DNA from: Pseudorasbora parva
Lineage: Eukaryota; Chordata; Actinopteri; Cypriniformes; Gobionidae
Direction of reading: 5' to 3'
Length of the DNA: 64,000 bases
NCBI RefSeq assembly: GCF_024679245.1
Contig: NC_090191.1
Coordinates: 35,297,451-35,361,450, forward strand
The stretch's first letter is position 1, and each line of letters opens with the position of its first letter. The notes beneath the pieces were generated by a model. The model saw nothing but the letters and a program-made list of their open reading frames with translations. It had not been told where the DNA came from and did no database searches. The translations under genes were made by a program, and so were the position numbers. Below are positions 11,246 through 24,569 of the stretch, piece by piece.

Positions 11246-12889
11246 AAATGAGGGAACTAAGTTTTACCAACTTATTCAGGTTTTCAGAGCAAGAATGTAG
11301 GGCAGAATTTAATTATATAAATTGGGAAATGATTGGATGGTTGAGGTTTGCTATTGCTCAATCTCATGTGAGCGACAGGTTTCCCAGCCCTTTCGCCAGT
11401 AAACATGTCATCAGAGAAGAGATGTCGCAGCAAGCGGAAAGTTATTTTGATTAAAAAACAAGTGCATATGATTAAAAAAATATATGTTCATGGATAAATA
11501 ATTTATAATAAATGCTGTAGTATCCCAAATAAAGTAAGTTCTATGTGTTATATTCGCTAAAAACTAGCATACTACACTGGGCTTTGCTGTATGTTTTTAA
11601 TTCACCAAACAGAACTGGATCATCCACCACTTCATTTGATTAAAGACATTTTTTAAACTTGGGTCACCTAGCAACCACATACAAATGCATTAAAAACCAC
11701 TCAGAACACCTTAGAAACTGCAGCACAGTACCCTGGCAACCAATCACAATAATATTGTATCAGCAAAATGTGCATCTTTAACTAAATATAGTCATCTGAA
11801 CAATCAGTCAGTAACTACATTTATTTAAGTCTCTAAGATAATTAAGCTGTATGTGCTTGATTCGCTCAATTGAATCGAGTCATTCGTCCTGGAATCGTAA
11901 TTAACTAGTTTTGATTCAAGTGTTTTGATTCAAGAACATCCACTCAAAACACCCTTGCTTTGAGGAAACACTTTTTTTTTAAAGTGTAAAAAAAATGTTG
12001 CATAGAATTCTTATAGATGACTGGTTATAAGTTAATAATGTCACTCTGCAGGCAAGCATTTTAACATTCTCAACAGCACGCAGGGGTTAAACAAGAAAAC
12101 AGACTGGCAGAGACAACTCTCACAATGAGTGTGCAACAGAACAAACGCTCTCCTCTTTTGTTTAGGGCCTCTCTGTTTTGAGCCGGGCTCCTCCCAAGAA
12201 AAAGCGACAAGAGAGAGCAAGAGAAAGAGGGCAGTGAGAGGAGGGGTTTATGCCGAACCCCAAAATACATTTCCATGGATGTCCACTTTTAGTGAAGCCC
12301 ACCCCAAACTCTGGACCTCCATTTTCTCACTCTGCACTGCAGACCGAGGACTCTCACACAATCTGGATTCCCACTCAATCATGTCTTCTCCCTAGAGCCT
12401 TGACTCCCATTTCCTGTTTTTTAAACAGAAAGCCCCTCATCCAGAGAATCCTATTCACCGCCGTTCTCCTCGCAGGGCCTGAAAATCGAGCGGACAAGTG
12501 GCGTTGCGCAGTTTCACAACAGACGCTGGGCGACTCCACCCTGACAGCTCAATGCCCTCCAATGATACAGTCATGCTGGCTCAAGAATGGTGATTTAGCA
12601 ATGGAAGAAACTTGGCACAGTGGGATATATGACTGATGGAGACTAAGTCAAAGGGCCCGAGACGGGGATATGGCCCCTGGGTCAGTTGGACGTGTTCTGC
12701 ACTGGTAAACAAAACACTGAGCGAAGTTATCTCATTTAAGAGCGTCAGCCCTCTGGGTGTTAAGTAGGCACCACTTCAACGGCACTTCATAAAAATCCCT
12801 TGAAACATGTCCAGGTTCACATTTAACTACATAGTACAAAGAGACATGTGTCAGACAGATAGACATAAATATAACAGGACTACTTCCTT

Positions 12890-13125
12890 AAATGGATAGT
12901 TCCACCAAAATTCACTCCAAACCAAACCTGTATGACTTTCTTTTTTCTGCAAAACCCAAAAAGATGATATCTTGAAAAATTAACTTTGAATACAATGAAA
13001 ATCAATGGGGTTGGCTTGGACCCTATTGACTTGAATTGCATGGACCAAACAAATATTTACATTTCTAAAATATCTTCTTTGGGTTCTGCAGAAGTGCAAC
13101 ATGTTCTGTCATACATGTTGAGAGT
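12890..13125. repeat. Inverted-repeat MITE related to the 'GATAGTTCACCC' family
   Basis: The left part contains GGATAGTTCCACCAAAATTC and CCTGTATGACTTTCTTTTTT. The right part, reverse-complemented, reads CATGTATGACAGAACATG then TTCTGCAGAACCCAAAGAAG, mirroring the left arm's TTCTGCAAAACCCAAAAAGA. This is the layout of abundant cyprinid hairpin MITEs (Angel-like, from memory). It is non-coding. Confidence 0.55.
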
Positions 13126-15216
13126 GATTTTGTGGTGAAAAATCCATGTAAGCTTTTTGACACTTTCTATATGGGTACAACAAACAAAAGACAGGTGGTT
13201 ATAAGAAAGAAGAAAAAAAAACAAGATCAGGAGATATATGCAAGCAAGATTCAAACTCAAATTTTCCTCATAAGCACCAAGGCTCAACATGGCTGAACAT
13301 GTCTGCTTTTACATATTTAAAAAAAAACGTAACTTGTGAGACAGATGTCAAGGGACGGAAAAAATAGCAACACTTTCACTCGCCGAGATCTCACAGCATT
13401 ATAAATGTCACGGGTTTGCCAAACAGCTCAATCAGGACCTGCTGATTTAGTTTGCTATGTTGCATTGCATGCTACAACATGAATGATTGTGTTGTACTTT
13501 AAATGTTATTTTTAGCATTTCATGTTGTTATTCTTGGATATCAATGGACATAAAAAGAGCAAATTCCTGTCTTCATGAGAGCTCACGAGAGTTTTTTTTT
13601 CTTCTCCACACACCTTTATTGTAACGTGAAGGTCTGCCTACCAGATGCTGAAACGCAGCAGAAGGCTAGAAACAGGAAAGGAAGACATTCTGCAGAGCAT
13701 GCAGCCTTTCAACATCCTGCCAGACTACGTGTACGGCCACATATAAAAAGCTGCATCTCACGGGTAACAAAAACCAAAGGCCTATCTGCGCTGAACAACT
13801 CTTGAAGCGGACCACTGCACACAGCATGCAATTTATGCATATTCATCTCAAAAGTCCCAGATATTGTCCATATAAAGGGGACTCGCCGCGTTTTTTAGTG
13901 TGCGCCTCATAAATAAGGAATAAGACACGCACAGAGGCAGCTCTCTAAATAAAGGTTGGTCTGATGCGAGTTTCCAGCAACGTGCTTTCTTCAGATGAGG
14001 GTTGGTAAATTATGCATGCTCATCGGGACCATTATATGGCACGAATCTAGGCCACTAACCAAAACACTCAACCTCCCGATAACAAAACACACTAAAGACA
14101 GAAGGTTTTACAGATACTCAAAGCTCTCTACATTCATTCAAATAAAAATAAGTATACTTTAAATGTAGAACTTTCTTTTTTCTGAGGAACCCAACGAAGA
14201 TATTTTGAAAAACTCATGTTGTTTCAAAAGTTAGCACAAAAAAAAATGCAAAACGTCCTGATAACTCTTGACAATGAATTGTGACTGAAGATGTCATGTC
14301 ATGTGGTGAAAGGTGCAAAAAAAATATATTTGGGTCGTTTCCTCACACAAAGTTATCGTATAACTTATCACAATATGGCCCGCAGATAATGTAGACCACA
14401 TTTAAGATGCTTTTATAGTGAGTTTACTTGTTGTTGGATGCTTGGCATTTTAAAGGCCATAGCATTATCCAACCTAGACACTCTTTTAAGTCTCCTTTTG
14501 CATTTTGCAAGTTTAGAAAGATTTTCAACTTATGAGGAACTACCACTCCATTAATAATGCAGAATCGTGCAGGCTGAAACAGTGCTATGGCAAAAACTAA
14601 GGCTGTTTCAAAACCTAGTTTGTTGCCCACTAAAACAGCGTTTTGTGCATCACAGGTGGCAAAGCATGCTGTCTAGGTAGGCAACCTATTAGTTTTAGTC
14701 ACTACCACAAGCGTCAGTGCCATGCTGCATCTTATTGATGTTTGTTGACATGTCTTATTGGACGAACTGGGGCAGCTTTTGAATTTCTATTCAATACAGG
14801 CACATACTGGACAATATTCCAGGCTGTTACATGACAAAGTGGCAAAGGTTACGCTGATAAATCCTTGCTAGAACAGTCACACCCTGGCAAAACAACAAAA
14901 TAGTACCCGCTGCCAAATTTCTAATCATGAATCGTGTAAAAGTGCATATAGACAGTTCAGTCTTCGTGCAACTTCGGTCAGGTTCGGCTTTTGAGTTCGG
15001 GAGTAAAGATCCAGAGGCCTGGGACATCCGCGGCTGATAGTAACTCGCCCATCCCAGGCCGGAATCAGCTGTGTTGGGACTGCGTCCCTCTCCCTCCGCC
15101 TTCTGCTGTGTTTACCGTGAATAAACCGCGACTAATACACTCCAATCTAACAGATCAGGAGGAGGAGGAGGGGGAGAGGAGGAGGAAGAATCGCTTGCTG
15201 TGTCTCTCTCTCTTAC

Positions 15217-15271
15217 CTCTCTTATCGAAATCGTAGCCGACTACCACGAAGTAATCGGCGAGCCTGGCCAT
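15217..15271 (-). CDS. sbf1: First coding exon of an SBF-family (MTMR5/MTMR13) myotubularin pseudophosphatase gene, probably sbf1
   Basis: Reading leftward, the exon encodes MARLADYFVVVGYDFDKR plus the first base of a Gly codon, then a good donor (G|gtaaga, phase 1). That is the start of the N-terminal DENN region of SBF1/SBF2 (both human proteins begin MARLADYF, with a Gly where this exon ends). These proteins are catalytically dead myotubularins carrying DENN, GRAM, phosphatase-like and PH domains; they pair with active MTMR2-type phosphatases and act as Rab exchange factors. An in-frame upstream ATG at 15,514 exists, but homology begins at 15,271. By residues alone the exon resembles SBF2 (VVGYD) as much as SBF1. 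The choice of sbf1 rests on the neighbouring divergent adm2 gene, because human SBF1 and ADM2 are adjacent and head-to-head while SBF2 neighbours ADM. The other exons must lie left of the window or hidden in 1-15,216. Confidence 0.8.
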
Positions 15272-15500
15272 CTTTTCGAGATCACGGCGACAGGCCTCGG
15301 GGGTGACTGTAGTCTTTCCGCAGGGAGACGATATTCCGATCACATTGTGAAGGCAGCGGCGACAGCAGCATCCCTCCAGCAGCAGTCCGCCGCCATACTG
15401 TCGCTGTGACTGTGCCGTGCCGTGCCCTGACAGCGCCGCTCTGCGCATGCGCCGTAAGCTCAGCGACGCAGGGAGGGGCTCACGGTCAGGGAATGTTGTT
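15230..15500 (-). promoter_or_regulatory. CpG-rich promoter and 5' leader of the sbf gene
   Basis: The block around and upstream of the sbf start codon is rich in CG dinucleotides and CAG/CTG-type repeats, unlike the AT-rich DNA on both sides. It holds GCGCATGCGC at about 15,442-15,451, which resembles an NRF1 site (GCGCATGCGC is the textbook core). A TATA box is not obvious. This fits a housekeeping CpG-island promoter firing to the left. I see no plus-strand gene starting from it. Confidence 0.6.
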
Positions 15501-18426
15501 GCGTAGTCATTCATTAAAGTGCGTGTACAAGATATAGTGTAAAGGATGGTATTGGTTGTTCATGTTTGCTTGTTTTTCTAATATTGTTATTCTTAATTAT
15601 TATTCTAATTATTCTAATTCTGTCCGACCGTGGTGTAAACTGAATTTTAAATAAACAAAAAAAACTCTAACATTACACTTTATGGAGAACCTTTATATTG
15701 CAATGAACCCAATAAGCTTCACCAAATTCTGTGAATCTTGAATGTGTCCCTAGGAGAGAAAACAAAATCTACTTTGATTGAGGTTATGTGATATCGGTCC
15801 TCAGAAGCATTCTTGAATCATTTAATTAAATAAAAAATAAACAAAAAGCATGCACAGTAAAAAAATATTGTATAAAAATTGTCCATTAAATTATCCAGTA
15901 TTGATTTGTTACCTTAACGTATATGATAAAATTATATTAAAGGCTCTGCGTAGAAAAAATTCATACTAGTGCAGTAAATATTTGTTCAAATTAAAATAAA
16001 ATCGCCTTATAGGCTTTTTCTTGAAGAAGGGAGCATTTGGAGAATATCGCCATAATATTAACATTTAAATTAAATATTATGATATTAAAACTAGCTAATA
16101 TTATCATGACACTGTAACATCATCAAATTGCATGCAAATGTTTTGTTTCAATTTGCACATATTCTAGGTAGCTGTACTAGGTGGTCCTATTTAGGGGGTT
16201 TTACATTGCTTGCCATTGCTTAGGCAGAATCTCACTGATAGCATGAACACGTGGCTGACTTGGTGCGTTTTGCTATAAAGATTCAGTGTTTGGACAGTTG
16301 TTGCATAAATGCTACAGTTACGGGTCTCATCACAGAGGAAAAAGCTGAAAAGGCCTACCGGATAACCCGCCTATCCCACAATCTGAGGCCTGTGTCCTTG
16401 CCTGTCAGCATCCACACGCCTCCAAAAGAATTCCAACACTTCCTGTGTAAAGTCCTTTGACCCAGAGTACTTATCACAGTAGAATTAAAAACATTCACAG
16501 GGATGTTATACTGTCAGCCTGCCATCGACTCTGAATTTATCTGAATGTTTGCAGGAATGAAAATAACAAGCGCTTTCCAATTGACAGAAATGCCCCTGTG
16601 GATTGGCTGTATTTATTTATTTATTTATTTATTGTATTTACTGTATTTTCATAATTATATTATAATTGTTGGTAATTGTTCTAGTCACTGGAGTCCAAAG
16701 GAGTCGTGTCATTTTATTCGGTCAGGTGAATCACATTACACTTTAGCCCTCCATTGTGACAGCCCAAAGGAGCAAATTAATTAATAAAAAGTAGAAAGTC
16801 TTAAAAAGGGAGAAATATACAGGAGTGGAGTCTGTAAAGATGAGCTCCATCCCTCTTGTTTAATAATGGACTCAGGGATCAAGTTTCCCACAATGCCTTG
16901 AGAAAAGCAACATTAACAGTCATGAAGTATCTCGTACCACTGGGTCACCTCCATATCCAGTTCCCAAAAGTATCCAACCACACTATCGAGCCAAATGGGC
17001 AACTGCGTATCAAGAAAAGTGCATTGTGGGTTATTATATTTCCAACGAGAAGCATAAAAGGATATTTAGCTTGATGTTGCAGAATAATTCTACCTGAACA
17101 CAAAAAAATGGCCATGTCTTTCTCCACTACATATGAAACAGAAAAGTAGTGAGAAGTTCACAGGAAGAGTCGCTTTGGTCCTTTGGTCTGCACCACGTGA
17201 CAGGAAGGGCAAATGTAGACACAAGTTTATACGTAAAAGTGCTCTGTGTGTAGAGGTGTCTGCCTCCATCACATGATATATAGTCTATTGGGAGAATATA
17301 AAGCAGAGCTGTTTGAGCCGGATTTGAAAGTCACATGACATCCTGTTAACAAACCAATAGACAGGAAGAGGTCTCTTGGCTGATTAAAAATCATAGATCA
17401 TCTCAGAGCATCCTAATCTGGAATATGAGGAATAACCTGCAAATATTGATAAAAGTGTTTTGGATGCTGATGCTTGAAAAATGAAAATAAATAAAAGATT
17501 TCATTTTTTTTTTCAAAGCTCAGTGTTTCAAAGCATAAAATACAAAAATTATATGACATAAAAAAGAATAAAGGGGTCATGAACTGTGTTGTTTTAGGAT
17601 GTTTCCTGGGGTGCACATATAATGTTAGAATGCTTTTTACATCAAAAATTGTCCTAATGTATAAATAAAAGTAATTTTTCTTACCCTGATTTTAGCTCTC
17701 TGCTCTGAACGCTCTGTTTTAAGGGGCGAAAAGTAATTTACAATCAAAAATAAATGGCACACAATTATTTAAGCATTTTGTTTTACAGTAAAGTAACTTG
17801 CCAGCCAGACAAAACAAAACAAGGAAAAAGAACAGAAGGGTTTACGTAACAAAACAGTAATTGACACAAGGAAATAAACACTCAAAATTATATAACAGCA
17901 AGTCACTCTGCTAGACTATAATACAGCGCTAAATTACTACAACACACTGATTCATAAAAGACAACAGCAACTGTATTCTCTCCTCCTCCAGGTGTATTTC
18001 AAAAGATGCCAGTCCTCAGGTGACAAATCAGCAGGTGTGCTTCTGCATGTCCGATTAGGGCGGAGTCGCCTATAAGAGCAAGAAAGACAAGAGGGAAGCA
18101 AAAGAAAGCGAAAGGCACACATCAAGAAAAGTCTCCAGATGTAAAACAGTATAAATACAATTATATAAATAAATAATATGTAGTCATTATTTCAAAATAA
18201 TAATAAAATAACCCCCAAGCGGGGTAATTATTCTTTTTATTAGGCCAAATTCCCTCCATTGGAGTACTCCATTATCAATCATGGCTTTCAAATAATCCCT
18301 ATCCACTCAATTGGATCTATCATGCTCTCTCCTCTCCACCTAAAGTAAATATAGTATCTATAAAGTGCTTGTGGTGTACAGTAGTACATTGTAAAACACT
18401 ATATAAATGCTTTATTCATTCATTCA

Positions 18427-19338
18427 TTAAAGCAGCATTTGGCAACTTTTGCTCTCGGGGTCCCCCTACAGTTGGGGGACTACTGTCGTAAGCTCTGTCA
18501 TCCTACAACAGGGGATGCCATCGAGCGTGTATTTGTTGACATGTCAACCCTGATAGCCCTAAACTAGTAATGCGCGGCTCGTCTCATAACCCGCGTACCC
18601 CGTATATCTATTTAATGGTCGCTGGTTGGGTGGCGGTTTGTAAAAATATATACAGTGGTGCGGGGCGGGCCAAATAAGTTCATAAAAGCGGCCCCGCGGG
18701 TTGGTGCAGCACTAACAGTTACCCTGAACACTGCAGGAGGAGTTCACATGCAGGTGTTCTTCTGGCGGCGCGTGTGAAATGTCTTCATCCCAGGTACAGT
18801 CATTATAGTCTATTGGTTATCGTTTTACAGAATCTATATGATACTTCAGTTCAATGTTTGAGTGGTAGGTAATCACCATAACAAGCAGGACAGCATCGGT
18901 CGGGCACGCCTCCTTCAGCTCACGCCAACGAGCAAACGCTGGTCACATGTTGATCCTCGTCCTGCCTTTAATCCCATCACTTTTTCGTTTCCTCTTATTG
19001 CTTTCCTCCAACAAAACCTTTTCTTTCTTATGTGTCTGTGCTGCTTCGGACATGACTATATTATCTGACGAACAAAGTTGGGCTCGCACGTCCGAATGTA
19101 AGGAAGTGTGTGGGTGTTGGTGGAAGTGACGTATATGCCGTAAAGCAGTCGAATTTTGTAGTTATTTTGTTCTCGGGTTACTACCCGAAACCCGAAGTTT
19201 AAAAGTACGATTAAAAACGATACAGACCCCATCAGGCTTTGGCAGACGTGTCATTCAACCTATTGTAAGTCGATGTATCATCACAAGAGTCTTGAAAATA
19301 TATTATCAAGGTTGAAAAGTTACCTAGTGCTGCTTTAA
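18427..19338. mobile_element. TTAA-flanked (piggyBac-type) non-autonomous element
   Basis: The left junction reads TTAA then AGCAGCATTTGGCAACTTTT; the right junction is AAAAGTTACCTAGTGCTGCT then TTAA, an imperfect inverted terminus of about 20 bp bounded by TTAA on both sides. TTAA duplication is the hallmark of piggyBac-type transposition. Internally there is a GC-rich patch (CGGGGCGGGCC, GCGGCCCCGCGGGTTGG near 18,660-18,710) and no transposase frame. The right end abuts a truncated Tc1 fragment. Confidence 0.6.
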
Positions 19339-19898
19339 GCAGCGCACATCCACGAAGTAAAAGAAAACGTGATTCATCAGACCACCTTCTTCCTTTGCTC
19401 GGTGGTCAAGTTCTGGTGCTCCTGCTAGTACATGTGCACTGTTGGTGCTTTTGGCGGTAGACAGGGCTCAGCATGAGCACCCTGACTGGTCTGCGGATAT
19501 GCAGCCCCATGTGCAACAATGCACTGTATTCTGACACCTATCTATTAGAACCAGCATTAACTTCTTGTCTGTTACAGCTTGTCTGTTTGATCGAACCACA
19601 CGGGTCAGCCTTCACTCCCCCACATGCATCAATGAGCCTTGTCCGCCCATGACCCTGTCGCCAATTCCCCACTGTTCCTTCCTTGGACCGCTTTTGATAT
19701 AATGACCTCTGCAGACTAGCCATCACTATTTGGCCCTTGTCAAACTCGATCAAATCCTTATGCTTGCCCATTTTCCATGCTTATAACATCTCAACTTTGA
19801 GGACAAAATGTCAGTTTGTTGCCTAATATATCCCTCATGTGTCGTGATGAAGAGATAATCAGTGTTATTCACCTCACCTCAATGTTATGCCTGAATGA
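19339..19898 (-). pseudogene. Truncated Tc1/mariner transposase relic, minus strand
   Basis: On the minus strand from 19,771 the frame reads MGKHKDLIEFDKGQIVMASL, then YQKRSKEGTVGNWRQGHGRT, the N-terminal helix-turn-helix part of a Tc1-family transposase. In-frame deletions remove the stretch between the two. Upstream on that strand (19,800-19,898) is the terminal region with GTGTTATTCACCTCACC and AATGTTATGCCTGA on the plus strand. Downstream, homology continues to TGAATCACGTTTTCTTTTAC (19,360-19,380) and then stops abruptly next to the TTAA element, so the catalytic DDE half is missing. It belongs to the same family as the copy at 43 kb. Confidence 0.85.
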
Positions 19899-21684
19899 TG
19901 TGTTGTTTTGTTAAAAAAGGCCAATATTTAGCTGCTATATGATCTTTATTTTGATTCTGTTCTGTGTATAGTAAATTTAACAAAGTTTTGACATCAAACA
20001 TAAAAAATGAAACATCTTGTTTACAGATGCATTAGGTATTCCACCTAAACAAACATGCAAAACTGACAGAAGTGACATTTGACCAAATTCATTGACAAAT
20101 TTGCATAAAGAAATGCCCTATTTTATACTTAATTATATATATATATAATTAAGTATATAGTATACTGTATATATATATATATTGTACAGTTTAGCACAAA
20201 TATAAAAAATGTCTTTAACCAAGATACATTTACTGGAGATGCAAAATGACTGAAGATATTAAGTCTTGTTTTTATATAAGTAATTTAACTTTTTTAGTAT
20301 TTGTGACTGAAAAGGTAAACTGGAGACTTAAAAAACGTTCTTAGGATATATTTGTCAAGCAACCAATCAATCAAAAAAAAAAAAAATTGGGTAGTAAAAT
20401 AATGTGAATAAACTCTGTCTGCATGATTTTATTTTATATAAAGATTGTACTATATTTTATTGTAATTATATTTAGAAGTTTTGATTTTGTACGACTATAT
20501 TACTGGTGCCTTGTTGATATGGATATGTTGACAATATTGTATCCAAAATTATGCTAATCTTAAAGCTTAAAGAAAAAGAAAGGGTTCTGTCGGGTGAAAA
20601 GAACCTTTTGGGTTCCCATCATGGGATCATTTTATCTATTTAGTTTAAATAAATTAATTTAGTTTTAATTAAATTTTTATTAATTAGTTAAACAGCTCGT
20701 AAACATACTTCATCACTAGAAAGAAAAAAAAAGAAAAAGAAAAACACTACTGGTCTCTCTCCGTAGAACCTTTTCTGGCATATGGAACTTTAAAATTGAG
20801 AAAAGATCCCTATAGGTTAGGTTCTATCTAGAACCCAATTGAATCATAAGTGTATACTTTGGCAAACCACGCTTGATTATGCTGCCAATAAACTATTAAA
20901 CTTGAAAGTCTAATAAACTTGAACAATGAAGCTGGAGAATGTAACCGGTATACCTGCCAGATCAATCCTGTTCAGTGACAGGAATATAACGATGAGTCAT
21001 CATGTGAGGATGACTAGTGACGTGTTTTTATGAGGCGGTCGGTGTTTGTTTTGATACACCAGCATTCATTCATCTTTTATAACTGCCAGGTATTTGATCC
21101 CACTATCACACAGTCTCGTGTCTTTGTCTTCTGGAAATATACATCTATTGTTCCCCTGCAGTCACACCCAAACACAACCGCTAAGCAGACTGCCATTCCC
21201 ACACACAGATCCAAAGATATGTGTATGATAGCTGCACTGGCTGATGGGTAATAGTAACAGAACAGAAACAGAAGCCCTGTAAAACAAACAAGACCACTAA
21301 CTGTCCATCCCAGCAATGCAAATAAACTTGATTGTGTGCCATAACAAACCAATTGCGTTCTCAAACTCAAACATTCGTAAACATGCGAGGGAAACAAGCT
21401 CAGTGGGAACAAGCATGTTTTCAAATGGATTTAGCACAGGGATTTACTGTTTCATACTGGGGAGGAAGACGAGTGAAGAGACGTCACTGATATTTCAGCA
21501 AAATGACCGTCATGGGAGAGGTTTGTTTTTGTGTTTAAGATGTTTAAGAGATGTTGTTTATATGCACTTTGAACGTACTGAGGATTTTCCCCTGGGAGAT
21601 CAAATACACCATCACTTTCTGTTTAGATCTCCGAAATCTCTCATTACATCAATGATATTTATTTAGTGTAGTTATAGTTTTGTT

Positions 21685-21700
21685 CACTAGGGGGCAGCAT
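21685..21700 (+). promoter_or_regulatory. CTCF-like motif, plus orientation
   Basis: CACTAGGGGGCAGCA matches the vertebrate CTCF core (CCASYAGRKGGCA) except for the first C. It lies 2.4 kb upstream of the adm2 first exon. Such cores also occur by chance and within fish repeats, so function is unproven. Confidence 0.35.
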
Positions 21701-21725
21701 ACATGAGACATCCATTTACTAACCG

Positions 21726-21869
<144 letters not shown>

Positions 21870-24049
21870 ATCTTCATACCAAACGTCAGCTTGGTACATC
21901 AATAAAAAATGCAAAATAAAAAAATAAAAAACATCATACATGTCTCATTCAGTTTTGTATTGAGTAAGGATTTTAAGTTAAGTTTAAGTTTGTTAAAAAG
22001 TATAAAACCCTGCAAATTGTCCCATAGGTACATGTTTTGCCACTGTTTGTGTCTGAGTGAGGAAAGAAGAATGTCATTTGAAAGATGTATTGAATGTATT
22101 ATGTGCCAAAGCAATGGAAAACGATCCATGGTATAGCCCACATTGACTGCGCAGTTGTACTCACTGTGAAGTTTTGAAAAAGTTACCTAAATATTGCAAA
22201 ACATTGTACATTGTAGTGTATTGATTTAGTCGCTGGAAGATTTTTTATTTTATTTTTTTTATCTCATCTATTGCAATTGAATACAACCATATCATCATAT
22301 GTTTTGGGAAAATCAGCACAGTTTAATAATAGGCGGCTTGTGCTTGACGGTTTGAACTGGATTCATTGGCTGTGGTGAGTTACTCATGTGAACTATAATT
22401 GACACGTACAGCTGATGAGAGATCAGAGCGGGAGACCAATTGCTCTCGTCTGTGATTTGGCTCCAGTTCACAGTTCTGTTGTCACATGATTTTTCAGGAT
22501 TATGCAAATGGTGGGACTTGCCAACCTGGTTAATTCTTAGGCACGTACAACTTTCTAGTCTCTCTGCATTAATCAGTCACCTTGGTTCATTATGTATATT
22601 CACTTTAGCTGTGTTTTCCAGTAACATACAAAGCAGGGGTAGCCTACATTATACTTTACATTTACTAAAAACAAACGTTTAATAAATGTCCAACACTGAC
22701 CTGAATAAGTGACATATATTCCCATACCCACTGGATCCGTGAGACATTTCTAGAAACAGAAGATATGCGAGAAATGTGTTTAGAGTCACCATGAAATGAA
22801 AATGGACAGTTCTTGTTTTTTTTTAATGGGATATTGCCTTATATATTATGAATAAGTTATCATTTTTATATCATTTATGACACCTTCTCTCATGACGAGT
22901 TTACTGGCGCGAGGGCGGGGCAACCATGTCACTCACATGAGATCGACCAATAGCAAACCACAACCATCCAATCAATTCCCAGTGGATAATATCAAGTCCC
23001 GCCCTATTTGTTCTTGTTCAAGAAGCAGTTTTATTCAGATATACGTCGCAAAAGGGAAGAAAAGACTATTTAACAAAAAAATCCCATTTCATGCTGACTT
23101 TTACCTTAGAAAGCTGATGAAATCTTAAATCTTTTGTCTGTTATCAATGGCACGGTTGCTGCTCAAACATGGGCAAAATAACATAAAATCAAGCTTCAAG
23201 AGCTCGACACCTTTTGACACCTTGATTTTTCAAGGAAAAAGTTAGAATAACACAAATAGCTGGAGTTCAAAGTTTGTATGTCACATGCTCGCCTGGCATT
23301 GAACTTGCACCATGACGTAAGCCTAAGAGATCCAAGAAGAAGAAAATAGTAAGTAAATAAAATACTAAATAGTAATTATCATGACATAACCATTTAAAAC
23401 AGTTTCACCATTTATAATAAAACATTGCTGTGAAATTAATGCATATTAGATAAACCTATGGCATCATTGCAGGAGAATAGCTACTTATAAACCCCCTTGA
23501 AACTAAAGAAAGACTGACCAACTTCTCCACTCCAACACATCCGGATATAGTACTTTTAGGTCTTTTTGTACTACACTTTGCAGATAATCTCACAGCAAAA
23601 TTGTTAAATAAAGCGTTTGCTTTCTGTGACAAAAATGAAAGAGAATGTCTATCCAATCAATTATCGCTAAAATGCACATTGATTAGTAACATGCAAGGGT
23701 GCGTCCTGCCCTCCTGAATTTCGGGGGAAGTCAACTGGTCTCTAGCATCCTTATCCCCTCCGCACACTCACCCCAATGCTTAGAGATAAACACAAGGGAA
23801 GGGGTTTAGTGAGAATGTTCATTGAGTTACTGTTACCATTTTGCATAACCCATGTTGCATTTTGTTTTTGATCATCAGAATGTGGAAGGTCAGTGTCTCC
23901 AAGCAATGCAAAAACTATACTGAAGATATAATTGATTAAACTTCATAAAGATATAATTGATTAGCCTATACATTTAACGACCTGCCATAAAATGCCCTAA
24001 TCAAACAAGTAAAAGTAATTGCATTTGACACCAATCAAGTTTGTCCATA

Positions 24050-24256
24050 AGAAAATGACTCAGTAGCTGTATAAGGGATAAGAGACACACCTTTAAAACT
24101 CACACTGTAGTCCCGCCCAGTCATATTTAAACGCGTCAATGTCAGCTAGACCTCAGACTTCATGAGAGTTTGATTTCGGCGAGCGCGTGCGCACCCGTGG
24201 GAACATTTTCAAGACAATTTCTTGCGCGTGGCACCAGATCTTAACCTGAGATAAAG
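24050..24256 (+). promoter_or_regulatory. adm2: adm2 core promoter and non-coding first exon
   Basis: An AP-1-like TGACTCAG lies at about 24,057, a GC box CCCGCCC at about 24,113 and a TATA-like ATATTTAAA at about 24,122. The presumed leader exon starts near 24,150. It contains GCGCGTGCGCACCCGTGG, including the RCGTG core of a hypoxia-response element, which fits the known hypoxia responsiveness of the adrenomedullin family. The leader ends at a donor near 24,256 (AAAG|gtcagt) or 4 bases later (gtaaag). All sites are by eye. Confidence 0.5.
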
Positions 24257-24569
24257 GTCAGTAAAGTTTATTTGTATGATATACTAGTATACAAAAATAA
24301 CGTTCTCAGAATGTAGGCTATTTAAAAAAGATAACTAAGGGAAAGGTGTAGGTTGTAATTAGTTGGCAACTAATTAGAGCTGATGGACTATTCGTGCACC
24401 CCTCTTTTTTTGTAGCCTATATAATATTTAATCACATAAATGTTTTACCAGTACCAATAGCCTATAGTATTTTGATGCACAGCAAGTATGCATGTGTTAT
24501 TAATCTGCGCGGGGGGGATAATCTAATAGTCATTAATTAATATTTTCCTTCCCTTCCTTTTATGAACAG

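Larger units (their letters stand above)
1..15216 (-). other. Probable first intron of the sbf gene, transposon-rich, no recognised exon
   Basis: No segment on either strand resembles the next SBF exon, which should encode the DENN stretch with a PFPQGIELF-like motif. The only longer frames are chance frames and microsatellite translations. The stretch holds a SINE, nested DNA transposons (2.8-5.1 kb), an inverted-repeat element (5.5-6.3 kb), an ATGG tract, GT tracts and a MITE. Three less AT-rich blocks, near 10,500-10,800, 12,060-12,680 and 13,560-14,060, contain no recognisable repeat and could be conserved regulatory DNA. Intron status is inferred only from the position of the first exon. 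Confidence 0.55.

Noticed and set aside
15155..15514. 119-codon minus-strand frame as a complete small protein
   Set aside because: The upstream part is CpG-rich leader and the downstream part runs past a consensus splice donor; only residues from MARLADYF to the donor match a known family.
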